The notes under the pieces: model-generated
Told to the model about the DNA's origin: nothing
Databases searched by the model: none
Seen by the model: the letters and a program-made list of their open reading frames with translations, nothing else
Part shown: positions 5,639 through 12,739 of the stretch, piece by piece
Layout of the letters: the number at the start of each line of letters is the position of its first letter
How positions within the stretch are numbered: the first letter of the stretch is position 1
NCBI GenBank assembly: GCA_937901465.1
Contig: CALGTU010000091.1
Span: 1 to 12,994, forward strand
Direction: 5' to 3'
DNA from: an uncultured Clostridia bacterium
GTDB taxonomy: Bacteria; Bacillota; Clostridia; Oscillospirales; Ruminococcaceae
Length of the DNA: 12,994 nt
Made by a program: the position numbers and the translations under genes

Positions 5639-8173
5639 ATGGCAGAAATTAAAAAGAATAATAAAAAAACTGCTTTGAAGGCAGAAAATAACGATATAAA
5701 AGAAAAAACTACAAAGCGCAGAAAGAAGGCTGTTTCCGCATCATCCGACGGGGGAGAGTTTGTTTCCTGCGATAGCGTAGATTCAAAAGATATGAAAAGC
5801 AAGGATAATTTAAGTGCAAACAGCATTTTCCCTGCGATTGCAATGAGGGGCCTTGTTGTTTTTCCTAAAATAGTCATGCATTTTGATGTTGCGAGAGAAA
5901 AGTCGATTCAGGCTTTAAAAGCAGCCATGGCTACAGACCGTAAGATTTTCCTTGTAGCACAGAAAGATGTTGTTACAGATGTTCCTAGTGGAAACGATCT
6001 TTACAAAGTCGGTGTTGTTGCCGAAGTAAGACAGCTTCTCAAAACTCCCGATAATGTTACCCGCGTTCTTGTTGAGGGACTTTACAGAGCACGTCTTGTT
6101 GATATATTGGATACCGATCCATATATGATAACTCATATCAGAAGAATTCCCAATCTTTCTTGTCCCGATGAAGATAAGGCTGAACTCACAGCACTCGTTC
6201 GTTCGGTAAAGGATATTTTTGAACAATATGCCTATAATATGCCAAGAATGCCCAAAGAACTTATTTCTTCCATTCTTGACGAAGATAATCCTTTAAAACT
6301 TTATGAAAATATAATATTCAATGTTTCGCTCCCTCTTGATGATAAACAGCAACTTCTTGAAGCAAAAAATCTCATTCAGGGGCTAAGCCTTATCGCACTT
6401 ATTCTTTCTAAAGAATCCGAAGTTCTTGATATAGAACATCAGATTCAGGAACAACTTCATGATCAGCTTGATAAAAATCAGCGTGATTATTATCTTCGTG
6501 AACAGATGAAGATAATTTCAAATCAGCTCGGCGACGATGATGATTCTCAGTCAGAAGCATTTGAATATCTTGAAAGAATAGAAGAATTGGGTCTTTCGCC
6601 TGAAGTTTCTGAAAAACTCAGCAAAGAAGCGGGAAGACTTATGAAAATGCCTTCTTCTTCACAGGAAGCATTTGTTACAAGAAATTATCTTGATACAGTT
6701 TTAGACCTTCCCTGGAATAAATCCACAAAAGAAAAAGCAGATATCAAGAAAGCAAGAGCAATCCTTGATAAAGACCATTACGGACTTAAAAAAGTTAAAG
6801 AAAGAATACTTGAAACTATCGCAGTAAGACAGCTCAATCCCGAACTTAAGGGACAGATTATCTGTCTGGTGGGCCCTCCCGGAATCGGAAAAACATCAAT
6901 CGGCCGTTCTGTTGCCAAAGCTCTCGGAAGAAATTATGTTAGAATCTCTCTCGGTGGCGTCAAGGACGAATCTGATATAAGAGGACACCGCAAAACCTAT
7001 GTCGGTGCCATGCCCGGAAGAATTATTGCTGCTATGAAAAATGCAAAGAGTAATAATCCGCTTATTCTTCTCGATGAAATTGATAAGATGAGTAATGATT
7101 TCAGGGGTGACCCCTCATCAGCTATGCTCGAAGTTCTTGACAGCGAACAGAACTGCGAATTCAGAGACCATTATATTGAAGTTCCTTTTGATCTTGGTAA
7201 TGTTATGTTTATAACAACTGCGAATACAACTTCAACAATAGCACCACCATTGCTTGACAGAATGGAAGTTATCGAACTTACAAGCTATACTGCTGATGAA
7301 AAATTCCATATTGCAAAGGAACATCTTGTTTCAAAGCAGAAGAAAAAGAACGGCATAAAGTCAACTCAGATAAAATTCTCTGATGACGCACTCGAACTTC
7401 TTATCGATGGTTACACCAAAGAAGCAGGCGTGCGTTCTCTTGAAAGAGAGATAGCATCTCTTTGCCGAAAGGGTGCAAAGGAAATCGTTGAAGAGAATAA
7501 AAAGAGTGTTACATTCACAGCAGGTAATATAGAAAAATACCTCGGTCCCAGAAAATTCCTTGATGATGATAAATCTGAAAAGAACGAAATCGGTATTGTC
7601 AACGGACTTGCATGGACATCAGTCGGCGGAACTTTAATGCCTCTTGAAGTGATAACTCTTGATGGCAAGGGTGCTGTTGAAGTAACGGGTTCTCTCGGTG
7701 ATGTTATGAAAGAAAGTGCTAAAATTGCTGTAAGTTATGTAAGATCTGTTGCTGATAAATACGGCATAAATAAGGATTTCTATAAGAAACTTGATCTTCA
7801 TATCCATGCTCCCGAAGGCGCTGTTCCAAAAGATGGCCCATCAGCAGGTGTTACTATGGTAACAGCAATAGTTTCTGCACTTTCGGGCATACCTGTCAAG
7901 AGCGATGTTGCTATGACAGGCGAAATTACTCTTCATGGAAAAGTGCTTCCCATAGGGGGACTTCGTGAAAAAACAATGGCGGCTTATAAAGCAGGTGTCA
8001 AGACAGTTATCATTCCTGCTAAAAATAAGCCTGACCTTGAAGAAGTAGAAGAAGTTGTAAAGAATTCTGTAAAGTTTATTTTTGCAGAAACTCTTTCAGA
8101 TGTTCTTGATAATGCACTTGCAAAGAAACCTGTAAAGAAGACAACAACTTCAAAGAGAACAAAAAACGGGTGA
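5639..8173 (+). CDS. lon: Lon ATP-dependent serine protease
   Basis: The 844-residue LonA-type protease degrades damaged and regulatory proteins in the cytoplasm as a hexamer. Order: a charged Lys-rich N-terminal extension (1 to ~60), the LON substrate-binding domain starting near FPAIAMRGLVVFPKIVMHFDV, a coiled helical region (about 255-330), the AAA+ module with Walker A GPPGIGKT (412-419) and Walker B LLDEID (D479/E480), and the protease domain with catalytic Ser735 (PKDGPSAGV) and Lys778 (GGLREKTMAA). The 43-residue dyad spacing matches E. coli Lon. The tail is basic (KKPVKKTTTSKRTKNG). Two ATGs are possible, at 5633 and 5639; GGAGG at 5625-5629 is 3 nt from the first and 9 nt from the second, so 5639 is preferred. 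engB follows within 4 nt, the lon-engB order known from Bacillus. Confidence 0.98.
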   Translation: MAEIKKNNKKTALKAENNDIKEKTTKRRKKAVSASSDGGEFVSCDSVDSKDMKSKDNLSANSIFPAIAMRGLVVFPKIVMHFDVAREKSIQALKAAMATDRKIFLVAQKDVVTDVPSGNDLYKVGVVAEVRQLLKTPDNVTRVLVEGLYRARLVDILDTDPYMITHIRRIPNLSCPDEDKAELTALVRSVKDIFEQYAYNMPRMPKELISSILDEDNPLKLYENIIFNVSLPLDDKQQLLEAKNLIQGLSLIALILSKESEVLDIEHQIQEQLHDQLDKNQRDYYLREQMKIISNQLGDDDDSQSEAFEYLERIEELGLSPEVSEKLSKEAGRLMKMPSSSQEAFVTRNYLDTVLDLPWNKSTKEKADIKKARAILDKDHYGLKKVKERILETIAVRQLNPELKGQIICLVGPPGIGKTSIGRSVAKALGRNYVRISLGGVKDESDIRGHRKTYVGAMPGRIIAAMKNAKSNNPLILLDEIDKMSNDFRGDPSSAMLEVLDSEQNCEFRDHYIEVPFDLGNVMFITTANTTSTIAPPLLDRMEVIELTSYTADEKFHIAKEHLVSKQKKKNGIKSTQIKFSDDALELLIDGYTKEAGVRSLEREIASLCRKGAKEIVEENKKSVTFTAGNIEKYLGPRKFLDDDKSEKNEIGIVNGLAWTSVGGTLMPLEVITLDGKGAVEVTGSLGDVMKESAKIAVSYVRSVADKYGINKDFYKKLDLHIHAPEGAVPKDGPSAGVTMVTAIVSALSGIPVKSDVAMTGEITLHGKVLPIGGLREKTMAAYKAGVKTVIIPAKNKPDLEEVEEVVKNSVKFIFAETLSDVLDNALAKKPVKKTTTSKRTKNG

Positions 8174-8177
8174 ATAT

Positions 8178-8765
8178 ATGAATTTCAATAAAGCCGAATT
8201 TTTTAAATCTTACGGTGAATTTAAACAGTTGCCACAATCAGACAGAATAGAAATCGCTTTTGCAGGGCGTTCTAATGTCGGAAAATCTTCTTTGATAAAT
8301 AAGATTTTCAACAGAAAAAGCCTTGCGAGAGTGTCGTCTGTTCCCGGAAAAACCGCAACTATCAATTTTTATTCACTTGAAAATATCTATATAGTTGACC
8401 TTCCCGGATATGGCTATGCAAAGGTAGCAAAATCTGAAAAACAGCGCTGGGCAGGTCTTATCGACGGCTATTTCAATGCCGAAAGAAAACTTGAACTTAC
8501 ATTTCTTCTTATCGATATGCGTCATCCGCCGTCAAAAGACGACCTTATGATGCTCGATTTTCTAATCGAAACAGAACAGCCTTTTGTTATTGTCCTTACA
8601 AAATCGGATAAACTCTCAAAAAAACAACAGGCAGAACGCATGGAAGGGTTTATGAAAGAAATTCCTTATGCCGATGAGATAACATTCATCCCTTTTTCTT
8701 CGCAGACAGGCGATGGAGTAGAGGATGTCAGGGGAATTATAGAAGAAATATCATCAGATGATTAG
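8178..8765 (+). CDS. engB: EngB/YsxC (YihA) ribosome-biogenesis GTPase
   Basis: The 195-residue size is typical. This circularly unpermuted TRAFAC GTPase is needed for assembly of the 50S subunit. Motifs: G1 GRSNVGKS (30-37), the G2 region SSVPGKTATINFY, G3 DLPGYGYAKV (74-83), G4 TKSD (141-144) and G5 SSQTG (174-178). The start is 4 nt after lon with only a weak GGGTGA-type site, so translation is probably coupled to lon. lysA follows after 13 nt. Confidence 0.97.
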   Translation: MNFNKAEFFKSYGEFKQLPQSDRIEIAFAGRSNVGKSSLINKIFNRKSLARVSSVPGKTATINFYSLENIYIVDLPGYGYAKVAKSEKQRWAGLIDGYFNAERKLELTFLLIDMRHPPSKDDLMMLDFLIETEQPFVIVLTKSDKLSKKQQAERMEGFMKEIPYADEITFIPFSSQTGDGVEDVRGIIEEISSDD

Positions 8766-8778
8766 GAGATATTAAAAA

Positions 8779-10077
8779 ATGCTTACAGAAAATCTTGGTA
8801 TTAACGAAGAGGGACATCTTACCATAGGGGGAGTTGACACAATTTCTCTTGCAAAAGAATATGGAACTCCTCTTTATGTTATGGATGAAGATGTCATCCG
8901 TGACAACTGCAGAAAATTCAAAGAATCAATCGACAAATACTATGACGGAGAAGGACTTGTATGCTATGCAAGTAAAGTTTTCTGTTGTCGTGCTATGTGT
9001 AAAATTGCTATTGAAGAAAAAATAGGGCTCGATGTTGCTTCCGAAGGAGAGCTCTATACAGCAATCAGCGTAGGTTTCCCTACAGATAAGATTTGCCTTC
9101 ATGGTAACAATAAATCCGATGACGAACTTACTTTTGCACTTTCTCATGGCGTAGGACATATTGTTGTTGATAACCTCTATGAACTTGAAAGACTCAATAA
9201 GATATCAGAAAAGCTTCATAAAAAAGCAAACATTATGTTCAGAGTAAAGCCGGGAATTGATGCACATACTCACAGCTTTATCCAGACAGGTCAGATTGAC
9301 AGTAAATTCGGACTTGCTCTTGAAACAGGCGAAGCTTTTGAAGCTGTTAAAACTGCAATTTCTCTTGAAAATGTGAATTTAAGAGGGCTTCATTGCCATA
9401 TCGGTTCACAGATTTTTGAAATCGAACCTTTTGAACTTGCGGCAAAAGTTATGCTCAAATTCATTGCAAAGATCAAGAACGAACTTGATTACGAAATCTC
9501 AGAACTTGATCTTGGCGGCGGATTTGGTATAAAATACGTTGAAAACGATAATCCGCCTGATTACGAATCATATATGCAGAGAGTTTCTGCCGTTGTAAAC
9601 AGCGAATGTGAATCTCTCGGAATAAAGAGGCCTTTCATTATGATAGAGCCAGGACGTTCTATAGCGGGGCCTGCAGGAATAACACTTTATACAGCAGGCG
9701 CTGTAAAGGAAATTCCCGATATAAGAACTTATGTTTCTGTAAATGGGGGAATGGTTGATAACCCGAGATATATTCTTTATCAGGCAGAATATGAAGCACT
9801 CGTTGCCAATAAAGCCAACGAAGAAAAAACAGAAGTTATCACTCTTGCGGGAAGATGTTGCGAAAGCGGGGACCTTATAGGCGAAAATATGCCTATCCAG
9901 AAGGTTGAATCAGGCGATATCATAGCAGTTCTCGCAACGGGAGCTTATAATTACTCAATGTCTTCAAACTATAACAGACTTCCCAAACCGGCGGTTGTTA
10001 TGGTAAAGGGCGGAAAGACAAGGATTGCCGTTAAGAGAGAAACTCTCGAAGATATTATCAGAAATGATGTTGTTTAG
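8779..10077 (+). CDS. lysA: Diaminopimelate decarboxylase
   Basis: This 432-residue PLP enzyme of the alanine-racemase-like fold (fold III) converts meso-diaminopimelate to L-lysine and CO2, the last step of lysine synthesis. PLP lysine K66 lies in CYASKVF; HCHIGSQ (205-211) and the glycine-rich DLGGGFGIKY (244-253) bind the cofactor phosphate; EPGRSIAGPAG (290-300) follows; CESGD (361-365) is the signature carrying the catalytic cysteine from the partner subunit; and GAYNYSMSSNYN lies near the end. Length is normal. GGAGA precedes the ATG at suitable distance. The 13-nt gap to engB suggests co-transcription from the lon promoter. No L-box lysine riboswitch is present upstream. Confidence 0.97.
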   Translation: MLTENLGINEEGHLTIGGVDTISLAKEYGTPLYVMDEDVIRDNCRKFKESIDKYYDGEGLVCYASKVFCCRAMCKIAIEEKIGLDVASEGELYTAISVGFPTDKICLHGNNKSDDELTFALSHGVGHIVVDNLYELERLNKISEKLHKKANIMFRVKPGIDAHTHSFIQTGQIDSKFGLALETGEAFEAVKTAISLENVNLRGLHCHIGSQIFEIEPFELAAKVMLKFIAKIKNELDYEISELDLGGGFGIKYVENDNPPDYESYMQRVSAVVNSECESLGIKRPFIMIEPGRSIAGPAGITLYTAGAVKEIPDIRTYVSVNGGMVDNPRYILYQAEYEALVANKANEEKTEVITLAGRCCESGDLIGENMPIQKVESGDIIAVLATGAYNYSMSSNYNRLPKPAVVMVKGGKTRIAVKRETLEDIIRNDVV

Positions 10078-10080
10078 GTA

Positions 10081-10109
10081 TTTACTTTTTGTGTTTAATA
10101 TGTTAAAAT
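10081..10109 (+). promoter_or_regulatory. Candidate SigA promoter for the yerC-methyltransferase-hslO group
   Basis: -35 TTTACT (10081-10086), a 17-bp spacer and -10 TAAAAT (10104-10109), in the 68-nt gap after lysA. The match is moderate. There is no terminator between lysA and this site, so the downstream genes may also receive readthrough. Confidence 0.5.
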
Positions 10110-10145
10110 GGTAATAACATCCGATTTGCCGAAGGAGGATTCTTT

Positions 10146-10451
10146 ATGAATTCAAAAATTAAAGATAAAAATACAGATGACCTTCTCAACGCCATTTTAT
10201 GTCTTGAAAACCTTGATGAATGCTATAAATTCTTTGAAGATTTATGCACAATTCAGGAACTTCGCGCTATGGCACAGAGACTTCAGGTTGCAAAAATGCT
10301 TTCTGAAAAACATGTATACAGCAAAATCGTTACAGAAACAGGTGCTTCAACAGCAACAATCAGCCGCGTAAAGCGTTCTCTTGATTATGGATGCGATGGT
10401 TACAGCATAGTTTTTGACAGAATGAAAGCTAAGGGAAATAATAATGAATAG
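10146..10451 (+). CDS. TrpR-related YerC/YecD-family DNA-binding protein
   Basis: The 101-residue protein has the TrpR/YerC/YecD layout. A helical N-terminal region (DDLLNAILCLENLDECYKFFEDLCT) is followed by the family signature IQELRAMAQRLQVAKMLSEKHVYSKIVTETGASTATISRVKRSL, a helix-turn-helix (about residues 37-80). A strong GGAGG site precedes the ATG at 10146. Family members are small transcription factors; the ligand and targets of this subgroup are poorly defined, and the corepressor-binding role of E. coli TrpR cannot be assumed. Its last 8 nt overlap the methyltransferase start, so the two are probably co-translated. Confidence 0.92.
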   Translation: MNSKIKDKNTDDLLNAILCLENLDECYKFFEDLCTIQELRAMAQRLQVAKMLSEKHVYSKIVTETGASTATISRVKRSLDYGCDGYSIVFDRMKAKGNNNE

Positions 10452-11190
10452 TTATTCTCGTTTCGCCCAGTATTATGACCTTTTAACAGTAAATATAGAT
10501 TATAAGGCAAGGGCAAAATATTTTGACAGAATCGTTGATAAATTCGGCGGAAAAAAAGGCGTTCTTCTCGATTTAGGATGCGGGACAGGATCTTTGACCG
10601 AATGTTTCTGTAAACTCGGTTATGATTGCTTAGGTATTGATATTTCTCAGGAAATGTTAACAGTTGCACTCGACAAGAAGATTGATAATGACCTTCCTAT
10701 ACAGTATCTTCATCAGGATATGAGAAAGTTAAAGCTTTTCGGTGGTCTTGATGTTACTGTATGTGCACTTGATGCACTTAACCATCTTCCGTCTCTTGAT
10801 GATATTTTAAAAACATTCAAGAGTGTTTCAAAGTTCACAAATCCTGACGGACTTTTTATTTTCGATATGAATACCATCTATAAGCATAAACATATCCTTT
10901 CTGATAACACTTTCGTCTATGATATGGATGAAGTTTATTGCGTATGGCAGAATACATATAAGACCAAGAAGAACGAAGTTTTGATAGAACTTGATTTCTT
11001 TGAAAAACGCGGCGATATTTATTGCCGTTATGAAGAAAGTTTTTCTGAATATGCTTATAAAACCGAAGAGATAGACCGACTTCTCGAAGAAAGTGGATTT
11101 AAAATTGAGGCTCATTATAACTATGACAGTTTCGATGAACCTGATAAAAAGAGCGAAAAAATAATATTTGTTGCAAGAAAGGTGAAATAG
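10444..11190 (+). CDS. Class I SAM-dependent methyltransferase
   Basis: The 248-residue protein has a Rossmann-type methyltransferase core: motif I LDLGCGTGSL (42-51), the acidic end of strand 2 in GIDIS (64-68), an MLTVALDK helix, and a motif IV-like segment DVTVCALDALNHLPSLDDI. FIFDMNTIYK follows in the later strand. Substrate specificity is not readable; the family includes small-molecule and protein methyltransferases. The start overlaps yerC by 8 nt, with a purine-rich AAGGGA site inside yerC. The stop codon TAG at 11188-11190 forms the loop of a small hairpin before hslO, which links the expression of the two genes. Confidence 0.93.
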   Translation: MNSYSRFAQYYDLLTVNIDYKARAKYFDRIVDKFGGKKGVLLDLGCGTGSLTECFCKLGYDCLGIDISQEMLTVALDKKIDNDLPIQYLHQDMRKLKLFGGLDVTVCALDALNHLPSLDDILKTFKSVSKFTNPDGLFIFDMNTIYKHKHILSDNTFVYDMDEVYCVWQNTYKTKKNEVLIELDFFEKRGDIYCRYEESFSEYAYKTEEIDRLLEESGFKIEAHYNYDSFDEPDKKSEKIIFVARKVK

Positions 11191-11196
11191 TTTCAC
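11182..11196 (+). promoter_or_regulatory. Perfect hairpin between ribosome site and start codon of hslO
   Basis: GTGAAA (11182-11187) and TTTCAC (11191-11196) are perfect inverted repeats with a 3-nt loop made of the methyltransferase stop codon TAG. The likely ribosome site, AAAGG (11178-11182), abuts the stem, and the hslO ATG begins at 11198. In linear sequence the ribosome site is about 15 nt from the start, too far; if the hairpin forms, it brings the two to a usual distance. Ribosomes finishing the methyltransferase would open it, so it could couple the genes. Confidence 0.4.
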
Positions 11197-11197
11197 A

Positions 11198-12070
11198 ATG
11201 GGCAAAATAGTCAGAACAATATCAGCGGACGCTTCTGTTGTTGCAACCGCTTTTGATGCTAAGGATGTAGTAGCTGAAATTGAAAGAATTCATAAGCCGA
11301 GCGCCGTTGTTACAGCGGCACTCGGTAGACTTTCTATCGCCGCAAGTCTTATCGGAATGGGGCTTAAAAACAAGGAAGATACAGTTACTGTAAGAATGAA
11401 TGGTAATGGTCCTTGCGGAACACTTATTGCGGTTGCTGATAGTTTTGGTAATGTGAAATCCTATGTAGGAAACCCCATCGTTGAAATTCCTCTCAATAAC
11501 CTCGGAAAACTCGATGTAAAGGGCGCAGTAGGAACAGAAGGAACACTTACAGTTATTAAAGATCTTGGCCTTCGTGAACCTTATACAGGTCAGATTCCTA
11601 TTATGTCAGGCGAAATCGCAGAGGATATAGCAGCTTATTTTGCTATAAGCGAACAGATTCCTACAGTTTGCGGACTCGGTGTTCTTGTAAACCCTGATCT
11701 GACTGTTGCTGCAGCAGGTGGATACCTTATTCAGCTTCTTCCTTTTGCTGATGAAAAGGTAATAGATATTATCGAAAATAATATAAAATCATTGCCTTCT
11801 GTAACAGAAATGCTTTCTTCGGGTGTTACTGTCGAAGAAATGGCTTTGAAAGTTCTTGATGGACTTACTCCTAATGTTCTTGATGATTTTTCTGCTGAAT
11901 ATAAATGTGATTGTAGCAAGGAAAGAGTTGAAAGAGCGCTTATCAGTATCGGTAGAGAAGACCTTAAAGAAATGGCTGCTGAAAAAGATAATACCGAAGT
12001 ATGTTGTCATTTTTGTGATAAAAAATACAGTTTTTCTTCCGAAGAATTGATTGCTTTGTCAAATAGATAA
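11198..12070 (+). CDS. hslO: Hsp33 redox-regulated chaperone
   Basis: The 290-residue length is typical. Hsp33 is a cytoplasmic holdase switched on by oxidation: its zinc-binding cysteines form disulfides and the C-terminal region unfolds. The four redox cysteines are present: CxC at C237/C239 (YKCDCS) and CxxC at C270/C273 (CHFC), with an extra C269 beside the second pair. The N-terminal core shows GNGPCGTLIAVAD (69-81), the strand YVGNP, and the SGEIAEDIAAYFAISEQIP segment (137-155). The start at 11198 is at the family-normal N terminus, although its ribosome site is set back behind a small hairpin. It is probably in one transcript with yerC and the methyltransferase. Confidence 0.97.
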   Translation: MGKIVRTISADASVVATAFDAKDVVAEIERIHKPSAVVTAALGRLSIAASLIGMGLKNKEDTVTVRMNGNGPCGTLIAVADSFGNVKSYVGNPIVEIPLNNLGKLDVKGAVGTEGTLTVIKDLGLREPYTGQIPIMSGEIAEDIAAYFAISEQIPTVCGLGVLVNPDLTVAAAGGYLIQLLPFADEKVIDIIENNIKSLPSVTEMLSSGVTVEEMALKVLDGLTPNVLDDFSAEYKCDCSKERVERALISIGREDLKEMAAEKDNTEVCCHFCDKKYSFSSEELIALSNR

Positions 12071-12088
12071 ATTTTTTCTTAAAACCTA

Positions 12089-12117
12089 TTGACATTATCT
12101 GAAATATGGGGTATAAT
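12089..12117 (+). promoter_or_regulatory. Consensus SigA promoter of the tRNA cluster
   Basis: A perfect -35 TTGACA (12089-12094), a 17-bp spacer and a perfect -10 TATAAT (12112-12117), about 30 nt upstream of tRNA-Asp. This is the strongest promoter in the window and fits a stable-RNA operon. Confidence 0.93.
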
Positions 12118-12149
12118 AATTTTCGTCGTTTAACGATAGTTTGCGATGT

Positions 12150-12226
12150 GGCCTGGTAGTTCAGTTGGTTAGAACGCCGCCCTGTCACGGCGGAGGTCGT
12201 GGGTTCGAGTCCCATCCAGGTCGCCA
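12150..12226 (+). tRNA. tRNA-Asp (anticodon GTC)
   Basis: The 77-nt cloverleaf has an encoded CCA. The acceptor GGCCTGG pairs with CCAGGTC (one G-U pair), the anticodon stem CCGCC/GGCGG encloses a loop with GTC at 12184-12186, and the T arm is GTGGG-TTCGAGT-CCCAT. It is first of three tandem tRNAs. Confidence 0.97.
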
Positions 12227-12230
12227 ATTT

Positions 12231-12306
12231 GCCTCTGTAGCTCAGTCGGTAGAGCAGGGGACTGAAAATCCCCGTGTCGGTGGTTCGATTCCGCCCCGAA
12301 GCACCA
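12231..12306 (+). tRNA. tRNA-Phe (anticodon GAA) with two acceptor-stem mispairs
   Basis: The 76-nt cloverleaf has an encoded CCA. The anticodon stem GGGGA/TCCCC encloses CTGAAAA with GAA, and the D arm and T arm (GGTGG-TTCGATT-CCGCC) are regular. The acceptor 5' strand GCCTCTG against the 3' strand CCGAAGC gives five pairs but mispairs C3-A70 and U6-C67. The 3' strand would fit GCTTCGG perfectly. The gene lies 4 nt after tRNA-Asp. Confidence 0.93.
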
Positions 12307-12310
12307 TAGT

Positions 12311-12385
12311 GCGGGTATAACTCAGTGGTAGAGTGCCACCTTGCCAAGGTGGACGTCGAGAGTTCGAATCTCTTTGCCCGCTCCA
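12311..12385 (+). tRNA. tRNA-Gly (anticodon GCC)
   Basis: The 75-nt cloverleaf has an encoded CCA. The acceptor GCGGGTA pairs with TGCCCGC (one G-U pair), the anticodon stem CACCT/AGGTG encloses a loop with GCC, and the T arm is GAGAG-TTCGAAT-CTCTT. It is last of the tandem tRNAs, directly before the terminator. Confidence 0.97.
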
Positions 12386-12386
12386 T

Positions 12387-12419
12387 AAAAAAGCCTTGTT
12401 GTTTCAACAAGGCTTTTTT
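12387..12419 (+). terminator. Intrinsic terminator of the tRNA cluster
   Basis: The arms at 12387-12401 and 12405-12419 are perfect complements over 15 bp, with core GCCTTGTTG/CAACAAGGC, a 3-nt TTT loop and a six-T tail. The A/T flanks make it usable in either direction. Confidence 0.95.
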
Positions 12420-12426
12420 CTTTCTC

Positions 12427-12455
12427 TATACAATGCAAAGTAGCATGTTTATAAT
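12427..12455 (+). promoter_or_regulatory. Candidate SigA promoter of pckG
   Basis: -35 TATACA (12427-12432), a 17-bp spacer and -10 TATAAT (12450-12455), just after the tRNA terminator and 20 nt before the pckG ATG. The -10 is perfect and the -35 matches 4 of 6. The leader is very short: a start about 7 nt past the -10 leaves room for little beyond the GGAGG ribosome site at 12464-12468. Confidence 0.5.
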
Positions 12456-12475
12456 TCTGTTTTGGAGGAATAAAA

Positions 12476-12739
12476 ATGACTAACAACAAAAACGTTTTAA
12501 AGTTTGTTGACGAAGCGGTTGCTCTTTGCAAGCCCGCTAAAGTAGTTTGGATTACCGGCGAAGAATCTCAACTTGAAGAACTTCGTAAGGAAGCCCTTGC
12601 TACTGGTGAACTTATTAAACTTAACGAAGAAAAAGTTCGCGTAGCTGAATGCACTAATAAATGCACAATTAAAGATATAATCGCTTTAAATTTCTTGCCT
12701 AGACCTCCGCTTGAGAAATCTACGCCTCTAGAAGATTGA
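12476..12739 (+). CDS. pckG: Phosphoenolpyruvate carboxykinase (GTP) N-terminal fragment joined to unrelated sequence
   Basis: The first ~54 residues match the N terminus of GTP-type PEP carboxykinase: NVLKFVDEAVALCKPAKVVW, ITGEESQLEELRKEALATGE, LIKLNEEKV. Family members continue with a PGCYLHR...DVARVEDRTFIC-like segment and run to about 600 residues; here the match ends at about 12637. The remaining 33 codons to the stop at 12739 are the antisense of an EcfT gene and are not PEPCK. The enzyme interconverts oxaloacetate and PEP. Promoter, GGAGG site and start are intact, so the native gene is probably whole in the organism and the break belongs to the assembly, or less likely to a real rearrangement. 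Confidence 0.8.
   Translation: MTNNKNVLKFVDEAVALCKPAKVVWITGEESQLEELRKEALATGELIKLNEEKVRVAECTNKCTIKDIIALNFLPRPPLEKSTPLED

Noticed and set aside
10078..10145. Possible riboswitch or terminator between lysA and yerC
   Set aside because: The gap is only 68 nt, with no stable hairpin or known riboswitch core; it is better explained by a simple promoter and ribosome site.
11964..12531. Minus-strand open frames across the tRNA cluster that could be called small proteins (including a GLEPTTSAVTGRRSNQLNY-type peptide)
   Set aside because: They are the antisense of the three tRNA genes. This translated-tRNA pattern is a well-known false annotation, and no ribosome site or other coding sign supports it.
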